Shown here: one piece after another, positions 48,001 to 55,546 of the stretch | Position numbering within the stretch: position 1 is the first letter of the stretch | Layout of the letters: each line of letters opens with the position of its first letter | Assembly: GCA_008828725.1 (NCBI GenBank) | Contig: MEHQ01001235.1 | Span: 62,001-126,000 of the forward strand | Length of the DNA: 64,000 nucleotides | Direction: 5' to 3' | From: Saccharina japonica | Lineage: Eukaryota > Sar > Phaeophyceae > Laminariales > Laminariaceae | Program-made: the position numbers and the translations under genes | The notes under the pieces: model-generated | Database searches by the model: none | What the model was told of the DNA's origin: nothing | The model's input: only the letters and a program-made list of their open reading frames with translations

Positions 48001-48063
48001 GTCTCCGGGGCTGGACGCGATCGTATCCATACAAGGGCACGACGTGAAACTGCTGCCTGTCAC
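29834..48063 (-). CDS. AhpD/CMD-like protein, copy B, complete five-exon gene
   Basis: Five exons join in frame into about 424 residues: 47605-48063, 35318-35569, 34050-34174, 30653-30827, 29834-30097. All introns are GT..AG, with lengths of about 12.0 kb, 1.14 kb, 3.2 kb and 0.56 kb. The protein resembles the alkylhydroperoxidase D / carboxymuconolactone decarboxylase (CMD) fold family: helical proteins that use a redox Cys pair with nearby Glu and His. The signature Glu-x11-Cys-x2-Cys-x3-His lies in exon 2, preceded by the family's start-of-domain motif (HNPRFSAALW at the end of exon 1) and followed by an NRVVD motif in exon 3. The C-terminal exon resembles the helical tail seen in longer CMD proteins. 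No signal peptide or membrane segment is evident. Substrate is unknown; peroxide or organic radical chemistry is inferred from the family only. The start at 48063 is the first Met; MDTIASS, 11 residues later, aligns better with copy A. Confidence 0.8.
30653..30827 (-). CDS. Copy B exon 4
   Basis: 175 bp, the same length as in copy A. Reads FVSKTEVGPTFPP, then a Met-rich RMMMK segment, and ends KVRAGQVLKEINK. The acceptor is a strong polypyrimidine tract ending GGTTAG. The donor is AAG/GTGGAG, weaker than the GTAAAC of copy A. The pyrimidine-AG block is repeated upstream (see findings). Confidence 0.78.
30828..31075. repeat. Tandem repeat of the intron 3 splice-acceptor region, copy B
   Basis: Three units of about 80-90 bp (minus strand) each contain a pyrimidine-rich run ending in AG: the used acceptor at 30828-30829 and further ones at 30916-30917 and 30989-30990. 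Copy A has two such units (680-681 and 760-761). Confidence 0.6.
30828..34049 (-). other. Copy B intron 3
   Basis: 3.2 kb against 1.1 kb in copy A. Open frames at 31105-31455 (minus), 31559-32032 (plus) and 32279-32560 (minus) have no recognisable domain. No clear mobile element seen. Confidence 0.5.
34050..34174 (-). CDS. Copy B exon 3
   Basis: 125 bp, phase 0 to phase 2. Reads PVSSRTLLSHSLLAVDAG, then KPEQVPEVLGTAMIFAIQ and NRVVD. The NRVVD helix is typical of the end of the CMD core. Acceptor GATCAG, donor CAG/GTGAAC. The last codon (Ser) is completed by the first base of exon 4. Confidence 0.78.
34175..35317 (-). other. Copy B intron 2
   Basis: 1.1 kb. The part at 34556-35065 aligns with 5555-5880 of copy A (CTACGGTACCGTGAAG, GGCCAGGTACC..CCGTG, TGCAACCC.TCGAGTG). 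No gene inside. Confidence 0.6.
35318..35569 (-). CDS. Copy B exon 2, AhpD active-site exon
   Basis: 84 codons, phase 0 at both ends. It begins LSRSQKEVLALG after an ATATAG acceptor and carries Glu7, Cys19, Cys22 and His26 of the exon, with the exact AhpD spacing Glu-x11-Cys-x2-Cys-x3-His. It continues through QDPLNNKLASWSIKHRD, strictly conserved with copy A, and ends MPCT at a GTGAGA donor. All four predicted catalytic residues are in this one exon. Confidence 0.85.
36040..36285. mobile_element. MITE, GACGC-GTGCTACG family, copy 1
   Basis: About 246 bp. Ends GACGCGTGCCACGGTAGAGG and ..CCTCTATCGTAGCATGC. Internal TAGCACTTTTGGCTGAA, GGCTCCTTAACCC and TTTACTTTCCTCCAAAA are shared with 53182-53438. 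Confidence 0.7.
40246..40340 (+). repeat. R1 repeat, diverged copy
   Basis: GTTCTTCATATTAAACCGTT, GACATCCAGCA, CAGTGTCCGTG and ATTCTTCAATCC match the R1 family (best copies at 48546 and 49846). Confidence 0.6.
40611..40945 (+). mobile_element. tRNA-derived SINE, family S1, best full-length copy
   Basis: CCGGTCGCCCCGGTCGAGTAG (A-box region) and GGATCGAATCCCACC (B box) lead into the S1 body (GCGTGGGTAGGCGGAATCC, TTCTCGCGATAAAAATGCAA) and the 3' part GAGTTACGACTAGGAAGGAG, ending GATGGAG plus poly-A. About 335 bp. Located in copy B intron 1. Confidence 0.75.
41158..41341. mobile_element. Small MITE-like element
   Basis: Ends AGTGGTCCCTCTATAGAG and ..TATAGAGGGACAATCACT form imperfect inverted repeats about 184 bp apart. 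Single copy in the window. Confidence 0.35.
42211..42930. mobile_element. TIR element with TACGAGCTGGTCCAGC ends
   Basis: 720 bp. TACGAGCTGGTCCAGC at the left and its exact reverse complement at the right; flanks TAATGA and TAATAA may be an imperfect target duplication. The interior contains the inverted pair TGGGGCTCCATTTT / AAAATGGAGCCCCA (about 42333 and 42440) and short frames with no domain. Confidence 0.6.
43160..43440 (+). repeat. R1 repeat, two partial copies
   Basis: The first (43160-43270) contains GTTCTTCACATTAAACCTTC, CTACCCGTCGACATCCAGCA and CATCCTAAAAAGGTACCAG. The second (43403-43440) is only GTTCTTCCTTTCTACCCGTC plus GACATCC. Confidence 0.65.
43641..44900 (+). mobile_element. 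S1 SINE split by a nested DNA transposon
   Basis: The 5' part (43641-43705: CCCCGGTCGCCCAGAGGTAG.., then CTTCAAATGCTG) and 3' part (44583-44900: GTTTGAATCCGACCGTGGTG.., GTGGGTAGGCGGAATTCGAC, GAGTTACGACTAGT) form one S1 copy interrupted at 43706-44573 by the Mutator-like element. Confidence 0.75.
43706..44573. mobile_element. Mutator-like non-autonomous element with about 256-bp TIRs
   Basis: 868 bp. Starts GGGCATTAGCCAAAA and ends with its reverse complement; the arms (43706-43961 and 44317-44573) are inverted repeats of about 256 bp with few mismatches. It is flanked by a perfect 9-bp duplication, ATATTAATA (43697-43705 and 44574-44582). Long TIRs with a 9-bp target duplication are the pattern of Mutator-like elements. 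The interior (about 355 bp) encodes no transposase, so it is non-autonomous. Confidence 0.85.
45075..45374 (-). mobile_element. S1 SINE, minus strand, with well-kept tRNA part
   Basis: On the minus strand it begins CCGGTCGCCCCGGTGGTCTA with A box TGGTCTAACTGGT and B box GGTTCGATTCG about 50 nt apart, followed by the S1 body and the 3' end GAGTTACGACTAGGGAGGGA. It lies head to head with the copy starting near 45398. Confidence 0.72.
45398..45640 (+). mobile_element. S1 SINE, 3'-truncated copy
   Basis: Shares GAGTTCGGATCTCACCGTGG, GTGGGTAGGCGGAATCCGAC, GAGTCGACAAGGGAAGAAAG and CGAACCGTTGCGTAGTGGGG with the other S1 copies, then leaves the consensus at a T-rich tract. Confidence 0.65.
45855..46035. 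mobile_element. MITE-like element, TACCGGCCC family, copy 2
   Basis: Ends TACACTACCGGCCCTCTCAT and ..TATGAGCGGGCCGGTACTG. About 181 bp. Internal AAGAAAGTCAGCCTAAACCC matches copy 1. Confidence 0.6.
46440..46562 (-). repeat. R1 repeat, minus strand
   Basis: GGATGAAGAATCGGCACGGA, GGGTGTGCTGAATGTCGACGG and GTGAAGAAAACACACAC are the reverse complement of R1. Confidence 0.65.
46568..46685 (+). mobile_element. S1 SINE 3' fragment
   Basis: AAGAGCCTACTTAGTGACCC, GAGTTA..GGATGGAGAGAAAA and AATGGAATGGAGAAA match the S1 3' third only. Confidence 0.6.
46826..46914. mobile_element. piggyBac-like miniature element between TTAA sites
   Basis: 89 bp. CCCTTATAGGACTGGAGTCC.. and its reverse complement ..CTAAAAGGG, flanked by TTAA on both sides (46822-46825, 46915-46918). 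GTCCCGTTTTGGGGAC inside folds back. TTAA duplication with CCC ends is the piggyBac pattern. Related GGGGACAAA.TACTTAGAATTA repeats follow at 46945-47060. Confidence 0.6.
46930..47070. repeat. Diverged repeats of the 46826 element
   Basis: AACTGGTCCC..TTGGGGACAA then CT.CTTAGAATTA occurs twice (about 46920 and 47003), each followed by TTTTTTTCAGTTC. Confidence 0.55.
47605..48063 (-). CDS. Copy B exon 1 (N-terminal region)
   Basis: 153 codons. Low-complexity Ser/Ala/Pro-rich N-terminus, then a conserved helical block (ERNRILDRWADADTLGL, residues about 75-91) and SVSMHNPRFSAALWA near the end, which matches the entry helix of CMD domains. The exon ends RRRGS at a GTGAGC donor (phase 0). The matching exon in copy A is 14050-14562. 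Confidence 0.82.
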
Positions 48064-48175
48064 GTGTTGGTGATAGTTTCTGCCGCTGCTCTATAACCCT
48101 ATAGCTGCCGCAGAACTGCTGTACGGGGGTTTCTTTCTAGGCAAGGGTGCTAAAAGGACGCCAAATAGGAGCGTT

Positions 48176-48215
48176 CGAGGGGGCGGGGCGGTCCAGCCAG
48201 CAGTACTGGGTACCT
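48176..48215 (-). promoter_or_regulatory. Conserved upstream GC-rich motif, copy B
   Basis: Counterpart of the block upstream of copy A: GGGGGCGGGGCGGTCCAGC then CAGCAGTACT. The sequence is GC-box-like. Promoter function is an inference from conservation and position. Confidence 0.35.
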
Positions 48216-48545
48216 TATATACGTGGTGTATACCAGGTATATCGGTGCTAGGGGGGTGACGGGGTGGTTTGGCCTGCTTCGTGTCCCCAATAAGTTTCAG
48301 CTAAACTTCCACCTGCTTTATATATCTGTTCAGCTGAATACTCCCTACTATACGTGCTCATATACCAGGTATACGCACTGGCGTTATACGTGGTAGACTT
48401 GCAGCCGAGTTTCTTGCACAAGAAATGCCATTCCAACGAGGAAATCGGAAAAGGATGATAGATCTAAATCTGCAAAGAAAGGTCGTCCGAATCCGAGTCC
48501 GAACCATTGGGACTCAGTCGTTGACTTGCAAGTCCGAATCATTTT

Positions 48546-48800
48546 GGAGTGTGTGGGTGTGTGTGTGTGTTCTTCACATTAAACCTTCCTTTCTACCCGT
48601 CGACATCCAGCACACCCAGTGTCCGTGCCGATTCTTCATCCTAAAAAGGTACCAGTTCTGTGGTCACAAAACTACGACACAGAGATACTACACTCAGTGC
48701 AGTAAGCAGAGCAGACAATGCAATGCTATATACGACAGGCAAGACCTACCCTGCTAGCAATACAGGTGCATGCAAGAGAAAAAAAAGCGAAAAAAGCGAA
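48546..48800 (+). repeat. R1 repeat, long copy
   Basis: About 250 bp nearly identical to 49846-50070: GTGTGTTCTTCACATTAAACC through GGTACCAGTTCTGTGGTCAC, GACAATGCAATGC and CAGGTGCATGCAAGAG, then A-rich. Function unknown. Confidence 0.75.
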
Positions 48801-49224
48801 AAGGAAAAATAATAAAAAGTAACCATACTGAAGCAAATCAACAATCACGCAACTAAACTAAAGCATGACAAACTCAAGGGTATGCGCGGATCTGAATCCC
48901 AGATACCCCACTACCCACTACCCCCCCCCCTATATTGGAGGGAAGAACCGGGCCGTTGTGATCCCAGAAAACAATAAGTTAACTTCTTTTTTAATTACCC
49001 CCCCCCCACCAGCGAAAAAAAAAAAGGGGGGGTCTCTGAAACCAAGTTGAAAAAAGGGAACAAAAAACGAAAAAAAAATGGTTTTCGCTCATTTCGTCCT
49101 GTGATCACAGCGATCCGGTTTGTTTTTCATTCTGACCTTCCTACAAGTGTGGTGTCGGTTTCTCGTTTTTTTTTACGCCCATGACAAACTTAAAGAAAGA
49201 AAGTGTACTGAGTACCCACGTAGC

Positions 49225-49370
49225 CACGTAGGGTACCGAAGGCTGCAATGGCTGACTCCTCGCGAGTCCCTTGGGTGTTTGAATTAAATGAATGGGTCCT
49301 CGCGAGTCCCTAGGGTACCGAAGGCTGAAACGACTGAATCCTCGCGACTCGCGAGTCCCGAGACAACGGG
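49225..49370. repeat. Minisatellite, about 43-45-bp unit, block 1
   Basis: Units of GGTACCGAAGGCTGAAACGA followed by CTGA.TCCTCGCGAGTCCC. The same unit recurs at 50135-50370. Confidence 0.65.
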
Positions 49371-49554
49371 TTCAACCAAAATAAAAGACGTTGTTTTGTG
49401 TATTTCGCTACGATATCGCCATTTAAAATCAAAAGCAAAACATCGTCAGAGTAAAAGTACCATTAAGTTATCGGGGACTCAATCATAATCATTGACAACT
49501 CGCGAGGTCGACTGATTTTGAAGCACTGAGTCCCTACGAGGGTACCACAGAACT

Positions 49555-50070
49555 GGTACCTCTCTAGGATGAATCGGCACGGACACTAACTGGGTGTGCT
49601 GGATGTCGACGGGTAGAAAGGAAGGTTTAATGTGAAGAACACACAACACACACTCAGTCATTTCAGCTTCTGGTGTGTGTGTTCTACCTTCGGCACGGAC
49701 ACTAGGTGTGCTGGATGTCGACGGGTAGAAAGGAAGGTTTAATGTGAAGAACACACACACCAGAAGCTTGGGTGTGCTGGATGTCGACGGGTAGAAACGA
49801 AGGTAGAACACACACACCAGAAGCTGAAATGACTGAGTGTGTGTTGTGTGTTCTTCACATTAAACCTTCCTTTCTACCCGTCGACATCCAGCACACCCAG
49901 TGTCCGTGCCGATTCTTCATCCTAAAAAGGTACCAGTACTTCTGTGGTCACAAAACTACGACACAGAGATACTACGCTCAGTGCAGTAAGCAGAGCAGAC
50001 AATGCAATGCCATATACGACAGGCAAGACCTACCCTGCTAGCAATCCAGGTGCATGCAAGAGAAAAAAAA
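49555..50070. repeat. Inverted cluster of R1 repeats
   Basis: Three minus-oriented R1 pieces (49555-49645, 49690-49755, 49765-49810) face a long plus copy (49846-50070). CAGAAGCTGAAATGACTGAG and its reverse complement sit in the two arms, so the cluster can fold into a large hairpin with its centre near 49740. Confidence 0.7.
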
Positions 50071-50134
50071 GAGAAAAAAAGAAAAAAAGCGAAAAGGAAA
50101 AAAGAATAAAAAGTAAGTGAATCCGCGCCATTCC

Positions 50135-50370
50135 CAAGGGTACTGAAAGCTGAAAGGGCTAAGTCCTCGCGAGTCCCTACTGTATTGAAAGCTCGCATGG
50201 CTGAGTCCTGGCGAGTCCCTAGCGTACTGACTGAAAGCTGAAACGAGTGAGTCCTCGCGAATCCACTGAACGTTGAAATTACTGAGTGCTTGCGAGTCCC
50301 TAGGGTACTGAAAGCTGGAACGACTGGGTCCTCGCGAGTTCCTAAGGTACGAAAAGCTTGAACGGCTGGT
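50135..50370. repeat. Minisatellite, about 43-45-bp unit, block 2
   Basis: Five to six diverged units with GTACTGAAAGCTGAAACGA and GAGTCCTCGCGAGTCCCTA. Confidence 0.7.
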
Positions 50371-50451
50371 ACTCGGAGGTACTGGTACTGTGACGATCTT
50401 TGTAAGATCCCATATGGTACTGTTTCTATTAATAATAGATAAAAAGAGCAA

Positions 50452-51585
50452 GGGCGCCCGGAACAGTCTTTTTTCTTTGTCCAACACGACACATAAAAAA
50501 AAAGGCAGAAAGGAAAACAAAGCGGAGCGCTGTGACCACATAGGACAGGAAGGTTTTAGAAAACCATCTTGTTTTCATTCTTTTCCTACGAGTATTAATA
50601 CTACGACTGACTATTAGATCACTTGTTTAAAAAAAAACGCTATTAGTATGTCACAGGACTACTTACAAGAAACCAAGTTTTTATTTTCCATTTTTCCACT
50701 TTTAGATTACTTGGTTTTAAAGACCCTCCATGTGTGACATTTTTATAATCCGTTTTTTGTTCTTCAGTTTTTCAGATCACCCGGTTTTAGAGACCTCCCC
50801 CCTGTGTTTAGAGACCTCCCCCCTGTGTTCAACACAGACAGGGGCGTTCTCATCTGTTTGTTGTTGTTGCTTGCCATAGTCATTAGACCATTGGCCACGC
50901 ACCCCTTTCGAGAAGGAGCAACACCGTTGGTATTCCTAATAAAGACCTCCAACAAACAGTAGTTGGGCGCTCGTTACGTTATTTCCATATATTCCATAAA
51001 AGAAACGTTTTGCTAATAATATTACCACCTTCCTGTTTCGCCGCCTGTGGCCACCATCTATCTCCTAAGGTAGCGGTCGTGTTCTCGCTACAATCTAGTG
51101 AACCAAACTTCTATATGTCGCACTCGTCTGTTTTCCTCATATGCTCCTGTACTACTGCTGTCGAACAACATCCCGTTATCCCTCCTTGCACATTTCACAT
51201 TCTCCCACTCCATGATGAGTTCTACTCTTCTTCTACCAGGTACTATTATTTTGCCACAAGGGCACATCTGTCAGTGTGCATCATCTATACCTCCTCCTCC
51301 TCCTCCCGGGTACTGATATACCTCCTTTCTGGCAGATCCAGGTTGCCCACACAAAAAAAAGGTAGTTTCAGCGTTTTCGCGAAGTTCATTGGGGGTATAC
51401 TGTATATCGAAGTGTCCCTTCCCTTCTGTGCGGAGGTTTCTAAAACCAAGTGATCAAAAATGGAAAACATTGAAAAAAAAAATATATGTATATAAATCGT
51501 GCTGTGATCACAGCGCTCCGGTTGAATTCCATTCTGATCATTGTTTTGGTGTGGTGTCGAAAAAAGACTTTAGTTCCGGGCGCCC
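50452..51585. mobile_element. 1.1-kb TIR element with GGGCGCCCGGAAC ends
   Basis: The left GGGCGCCCGGAACAGTCTTT and right ..AAAGACTTTAGTTCCGGGCG (then CCC) ends are inverted repeats of about 90 bp that also share CGGAGCGCTGTGA.CACA. Interior subterminal motifs ACCAAGT.TTTATTTTCCATTTTTCC face ACCAAGTGATCAAAAATGGAAAAC. No transposase frame. A related solo end lies at 49098-49180. No clear target duplication. Confidence 0.6.
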
Positions 51586-52406
51586 GCGGATAGAGGTAAA
51601 ACAAATATACGTGCCACCATAGATGTAGCCCTTACCGCCGATCATCTCCCCAAACATCACCCTCCTGGGCAGATGCTTCTCGTCTCTCATGCGTGCCCCG
51701 AAACCAGCGAACAACATCCTCCGTCTGCGCACCGTCGTCTCAATGCTCTCGGAGCTTGTCTCGACGATCGCCCGGGCGTAGGATAGAGTGTGGTATTTGC
51801 GCTTCCGGTTCTTCGCCAGCCGAAGCATGGAAGGAGCATACTGTGATGTAACTTCCGCAGCCTGACGTAATCAGCTTTTTTAGGGCTCCAAGTAATGGAC
51901 AGTATCCGTCCGAACAGGCAGTATGCCCGTACTACTTGTAATATATTACATCCACGTGACCTACCCCTACAGCATCGTTTCGACTCCTCCAGCTTCCACC
52001 AGGCGCACCTTCAACCTCAGGGGCACACGCGGGCGGTCATAAACGTCCATATTATACCGCCTGAAGTACGCACATGCCCTCTGGAGTCGGGGCGTTACCT
52101 CGACACTGAGGTCCGGGTTCGAGCCGATAGCCCCGCCCTGGTCTGCTGTAGTGACGTTGAACGACACGCTCCCCCCATCTGTCGTTTTCTGGCACATGAT
52201 CTCCGTCTTGGCCTCCGATATCGTAAGCCCGAACGCCTCACACCCAGTCACGAGCACCGCCATCATCCTCTCTTACCCTCCTGGTGATCGCGATAGAATG
52301 CCCGCATCATCAGCGTAAATCGTTACCCACAACGTACGGGCCTCCTCCGCCCCCCCCCCACCCGTCGACTTTGGTAGCCCGCGCCTTCTCCCTCTTATCA
52401 CGGATC

Positions 52407-52666
52407 TACATTATTTGACTTTTTCGTGGCACGTGTCGTGACACGTGTCGCGACATGCCGCGACACGCCGCGGACACTGCCGCGGCACGCCACGACACGT
52501 GCCGCGGCAATTCGCGACATACCGCGGCATGTCGCGACAAGCCGCGACACATAGGGTTAGGGTTAGGGTTAGGGTTAGCGACACTCGCCGCGACACTCTC
52601 CGCGACACTCGCCGCGACACGCCGTGGGGTGTCGCGACACGTGGCACGAAAAATACAAATAATGTA
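52407..52666. mobile_element. GC-rich palindrome element with internal TTAGGG run, nested in the LINE
   Basis: 260 bp. Begins TACATTATTTGACTTTTTCG and ends CGAAAAATACAAATAATGTA. The interior is an array of CGTGTCGCGACACG-like palindromic units, interrupted by (TTAGGG)4 at about 52556-52580. It splits the LINE between QRKGG and IRDKREKARA, just before YADD. The end motifs match those of the TTCCATGGAA elements (17 identical bases at the right end with 18037-18053). TA may be the target duplication. Confidence 0.7.
52556..52580. repeat. Interstitial telomere-like (TTAGGG)4
   Basis: Four TTAGGG units inside the GC-rich palindrome element. Too short for a telomere. Confidence 0.85.
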
Positions 52667-53181
52667 CATCCCTCCCTTACGTTGGAATTGCACCATGCTG
52701 TCCATGATGGATGCATCAGCGATGAAGCGTTTCTCGGCGACGCGCAGCACCGCCGTGAAAAACATGTTGAACAGCAATGGCGCGAGCACACACCCTTGCC
52801 GAAGACCCTGCTCCACGCTGAACATATCCGAACACCCTCCAATGTCGAACCGCATGCATGCTCACATACCGTCGTGGAATTGGCGGATGACGGCTAATTT
52901 TCTCGGTGGCACCCCAAAGCGAGATAGGACAGTCCACAGGAGGGTTCGGTCTACGGAGTCAAAGGCTTTGGTGGGGTCGTTAAAGCACATGAACATCGGG
53001 GCATCCTTCTTCCTCGCCAGTTCCTGCAGACGACTCACCACGAACGTCCAGTCGACCGTCGAGCGATGGGATCTAAAGCCACACTGCTCCTCCGGCAAAA
53101 TGCCTTCCCGCGATGATCTCGAGGAGCACTTTGCCGACGTGCGCCACGAGGGAGATGCCACGGTAATTTTCACACGCCACC

Positions 53182-53438
53182 GACGCGTGCTACGATAGAG
53201 GTAGCACTTTTTGGCTGAAATGATTTCTGAATGGTCGAGCTCCTTAATCCAAAATCGGCGGACTTTGATCATTATTTTTTGTTGCAATATTGTTCCTTGG
53301 TTGCTTCGGCCATGGGATTTTCAATCGGATAGGGCTTTTTACTTTCCTCCAAAACTAGTTTGGTGTGAGGTGTAGAGCTCTTCAAGTAACCACCCTTCCA
53401 AGGCAAAAACATGGTGCACCTCTATCGTAGCATGCGTC
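53182..53438. mobile_element. MITE, GACGC-GTGCTACG family, copy 2, nested in the LINE
   Basis: 257 bp. Ends GACGCGTGCTACGATAGAGG and ..CCTCTATCGTAGCATGCGTC, flanked by CACC on both sides. It splits the LINE reverse transcriptase between a segment reading PQQWKGATRKVLRDKKYRV and one reading [18 protein letters not shown]. Confidence 0.75.
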
Positions 53439-53856
53439 CACCCTATATTTCTTATCGCGCAGTACCTTCCTCGTCGCGCCCTTCCACTGCTGCGGCACGC
53501 CCCCTCCCCGCCATACAGCGACGATGATATCCCGTAGACGTTAAGTAAGGTGTCCGAATCTCCTTCGTCGGCCAGAATCTTCAGGATTTCAACCGGGAGG
53601 CCATCGGTCCAACCGTCTTGCGGTTCGTCATCGCCCGGACCGCTTCCTTCACCTCGTACCTCGACGGGACGTCGCTCAGCGGCATGCACGGGGGGGGGGG
53701 GGGGGTGTACTCATGTTGTGCACGGCCGTAGTCATATGACCATAGACCCTCGCATGCACGGGGGGGGGCTATATACCTTGAGTTCGTCGACGATAGTCAG
53801 GTCAAGGGTCAGTGACTTGGTATTTGGCTTTTTATGAAACCACCGTAGAGCAATCC

Positions 53857-54090
53857 CACGGTAGGGGTACCACTGTTTGACTCAATACTTTCTGACAGGT
53901 TGAGCCCCTCACGTGAGTAAACACCAGATACTACTATTATTATTTTACTGTTATGTTTGTTTTCTGACGACCGCATTAGAAGATTTGGTCGGGTTGTGCG
54001 AACGAATGATTCCAAAGTCATGTTTCGGGTGAGATATTGAGCTCCTCATGAGAGGAGCTCAGAAAATTCTGCTGCGCCCCTACCGTGCCG
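53857..54090. mobile_element. MITE-like element, ACGGTAGGGG ends
   Basis: Ends ACGGTAGGGGTACCAC and ..CTGCGCCCCTACCGT. Internal GAGCTCCTCATGAGAGGAGC recalls the interior of the GACGC family (TCCTTAAGTGAGGAG), suggesting a distant relative. Confidence 0.5.
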
Positions 54091-55094
54091 TACCCAACAC
54101 TTCCGGATGAGACCAATATCACGCAGTATATACGCACGTATCAAACTTCAAACTGTAAAATATACCGGAGGTACCGCCATATCCTCTGTGTTGTCCCCCC
54201 CCCACCGCATATGGACGAACGTGTGGTCAGAACGTTACGTACCACCGGGGGCTCTAAGCTTCTTGAAGCTTTGTCCTTTTCATTGATGAAGCCCCTCTTA
54301 CCGCTTTCTTATCTCCGGGTACAATTGTTTACTCCAACTAAATCGGCGCCCGCAGGGGGGTACCACAAAATATTTGACGCCACCCTGGTCGCGGGAGAGC
54401 AACGTAATATCGGACCTCAAGAGCTGTCTGCCCTTTGCTTCATAATGTAGGCATTTGTATGCTTCTCGTAGATGCTGTGGAGACCTGGCATTGCCCGTTA
54501 CAGTACGCGGCATATGTTAAGAATCTGGGAGTATATAATTTTAGCCTGAGAGTTTAAATTACTTTTAGCCTCTTAATAATTTGGGAGTGTAAAATTTCAG
54601 CCTGATATTGTAGTTTATGTTTAGTCGTTCCTCCTGTGCCCTCCCTTCCGATCGATCCAAGATGCTTTCCTGGCGTGTAGTCCGGTCCTTTCAGAGTCAG
54701 AAACGATCACAAGGTGAGAAGGCAACGAGGGACTTCCGTGCGCAAGCGCGTTGGGAAACACACGTTACGACTTGAGCGTGTATCGTTTAGAATGTTGAAG
54801 CGTGTGACTGAACCCTGCGTTGACCAAACAAAGCCTTACCACCCTTCCCGAAGTAATCAGTCACGACATGGCCGTTGCTACACTGACCGCCATCACAGAT
54901 TTTTGGCCAAGGCAACGGTGGTCTTCCGGTTTAGCCTACATCTATCTGGCTGTGCGTAATTTCCGTAAACATCGTAGGTTTCGACATAGGTTGTTTTTCT
55001 ATCACACACAACTTTATTATTATTAATGTCCATTAGGATCGTGTCAGCAGCGACGGTTACAAAAGTTGTATGTGGAAGGTTGCATATTTATTAG

Positions 55095-55450
55095 TGTTAA
55101 GGCATCAGTCGGTTGGGCTACTGGTAAAAGGATAACCAGTTACCTATCCAATGCAAACCTTGTAACACTCTCCCCCCGTGGAACGGACCGGATATACGGG
55201 TCGACGCGTGCGACCAACACGCGGTTCCTATTTGTGTGGATCCATAATTGTATTTCAGGTTCATGATATGAGGAAATTCGCTCTTCTATAGTTAGCGTTC
55301 TCATGGTGGTCGTGATAATCGAACTCACGACCACTACAACCCATGTCCTGCCGTCGATGCCATTTGATAAGGCACTAAGCCGTTGGGCTACTGGTAAAAT
55401 GTTAACCAGTTATCTACCTAATCTAAGCCTTATAACATTATTGTGTAATT
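55095..55450. mobile_element. tRNA-like direct-repeat element, locus 2
   Basis: Direct repeat TTGGGCTACTGGTAAAA..ATAACCAGTTA at about 55100-55165 and 55368-55440. On the minus strand the second copy joins a B-box-like GAGTTCGATTATC and the sequence GACGGCAGGACATGGG. TAACACTCTCCCCCC follows the first copy, as at locus 1. It may be the LTR of the Copia-like element that follows. Confidence 0.5.
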
Positions 55451-55533
55451 TTTCCTTGCGCGGGAGGAAAGCTCGAGCACTCAGCTCTCTCTCTCCCTCT
55501 CGTTCTGTCCCCTAATGAAACGGCCTTAAAGCA

Positions 55534-55546
55534 TAGTATCCGACCG
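55534..55546 (+). other. Possible primer-binding site of a Copia-like element
   Basis: TAGTATCCGACCG resembles the TGGTATCAGAGC-type site complementary to initiator tRNA-Met and sits about 90 bp before the gag start. It suggests that the repeat at 55161-55530 is the 5' LTR. Confidence 0.3.

Larger units (their letters stand above)
51600..53695 (-). pseudogene. Decayed LINE (non-LTR retrotransposon) reverse transcriptase
   Basis: On the minus strand the pieces follow the order of a LINE ORF2: DGLPVEILKILADEGDSDTL (about 53600), QQWKGATRKVLRDKK, a [65 protein letters not shown], a GC-rich insertion, IYADDAGIL (catalytic YADD codons at 52306-52317), CEAFGLTISEAKTE and RRRRMLFAGFGARM near 51720. 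Frameshifts, at least one stop and two insertions (53182-53438, 52407-52666) make it non-functional. No endonuclease domain is seen; the 5' end is lost near a G-run at 53690. Confidence 0.85.
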
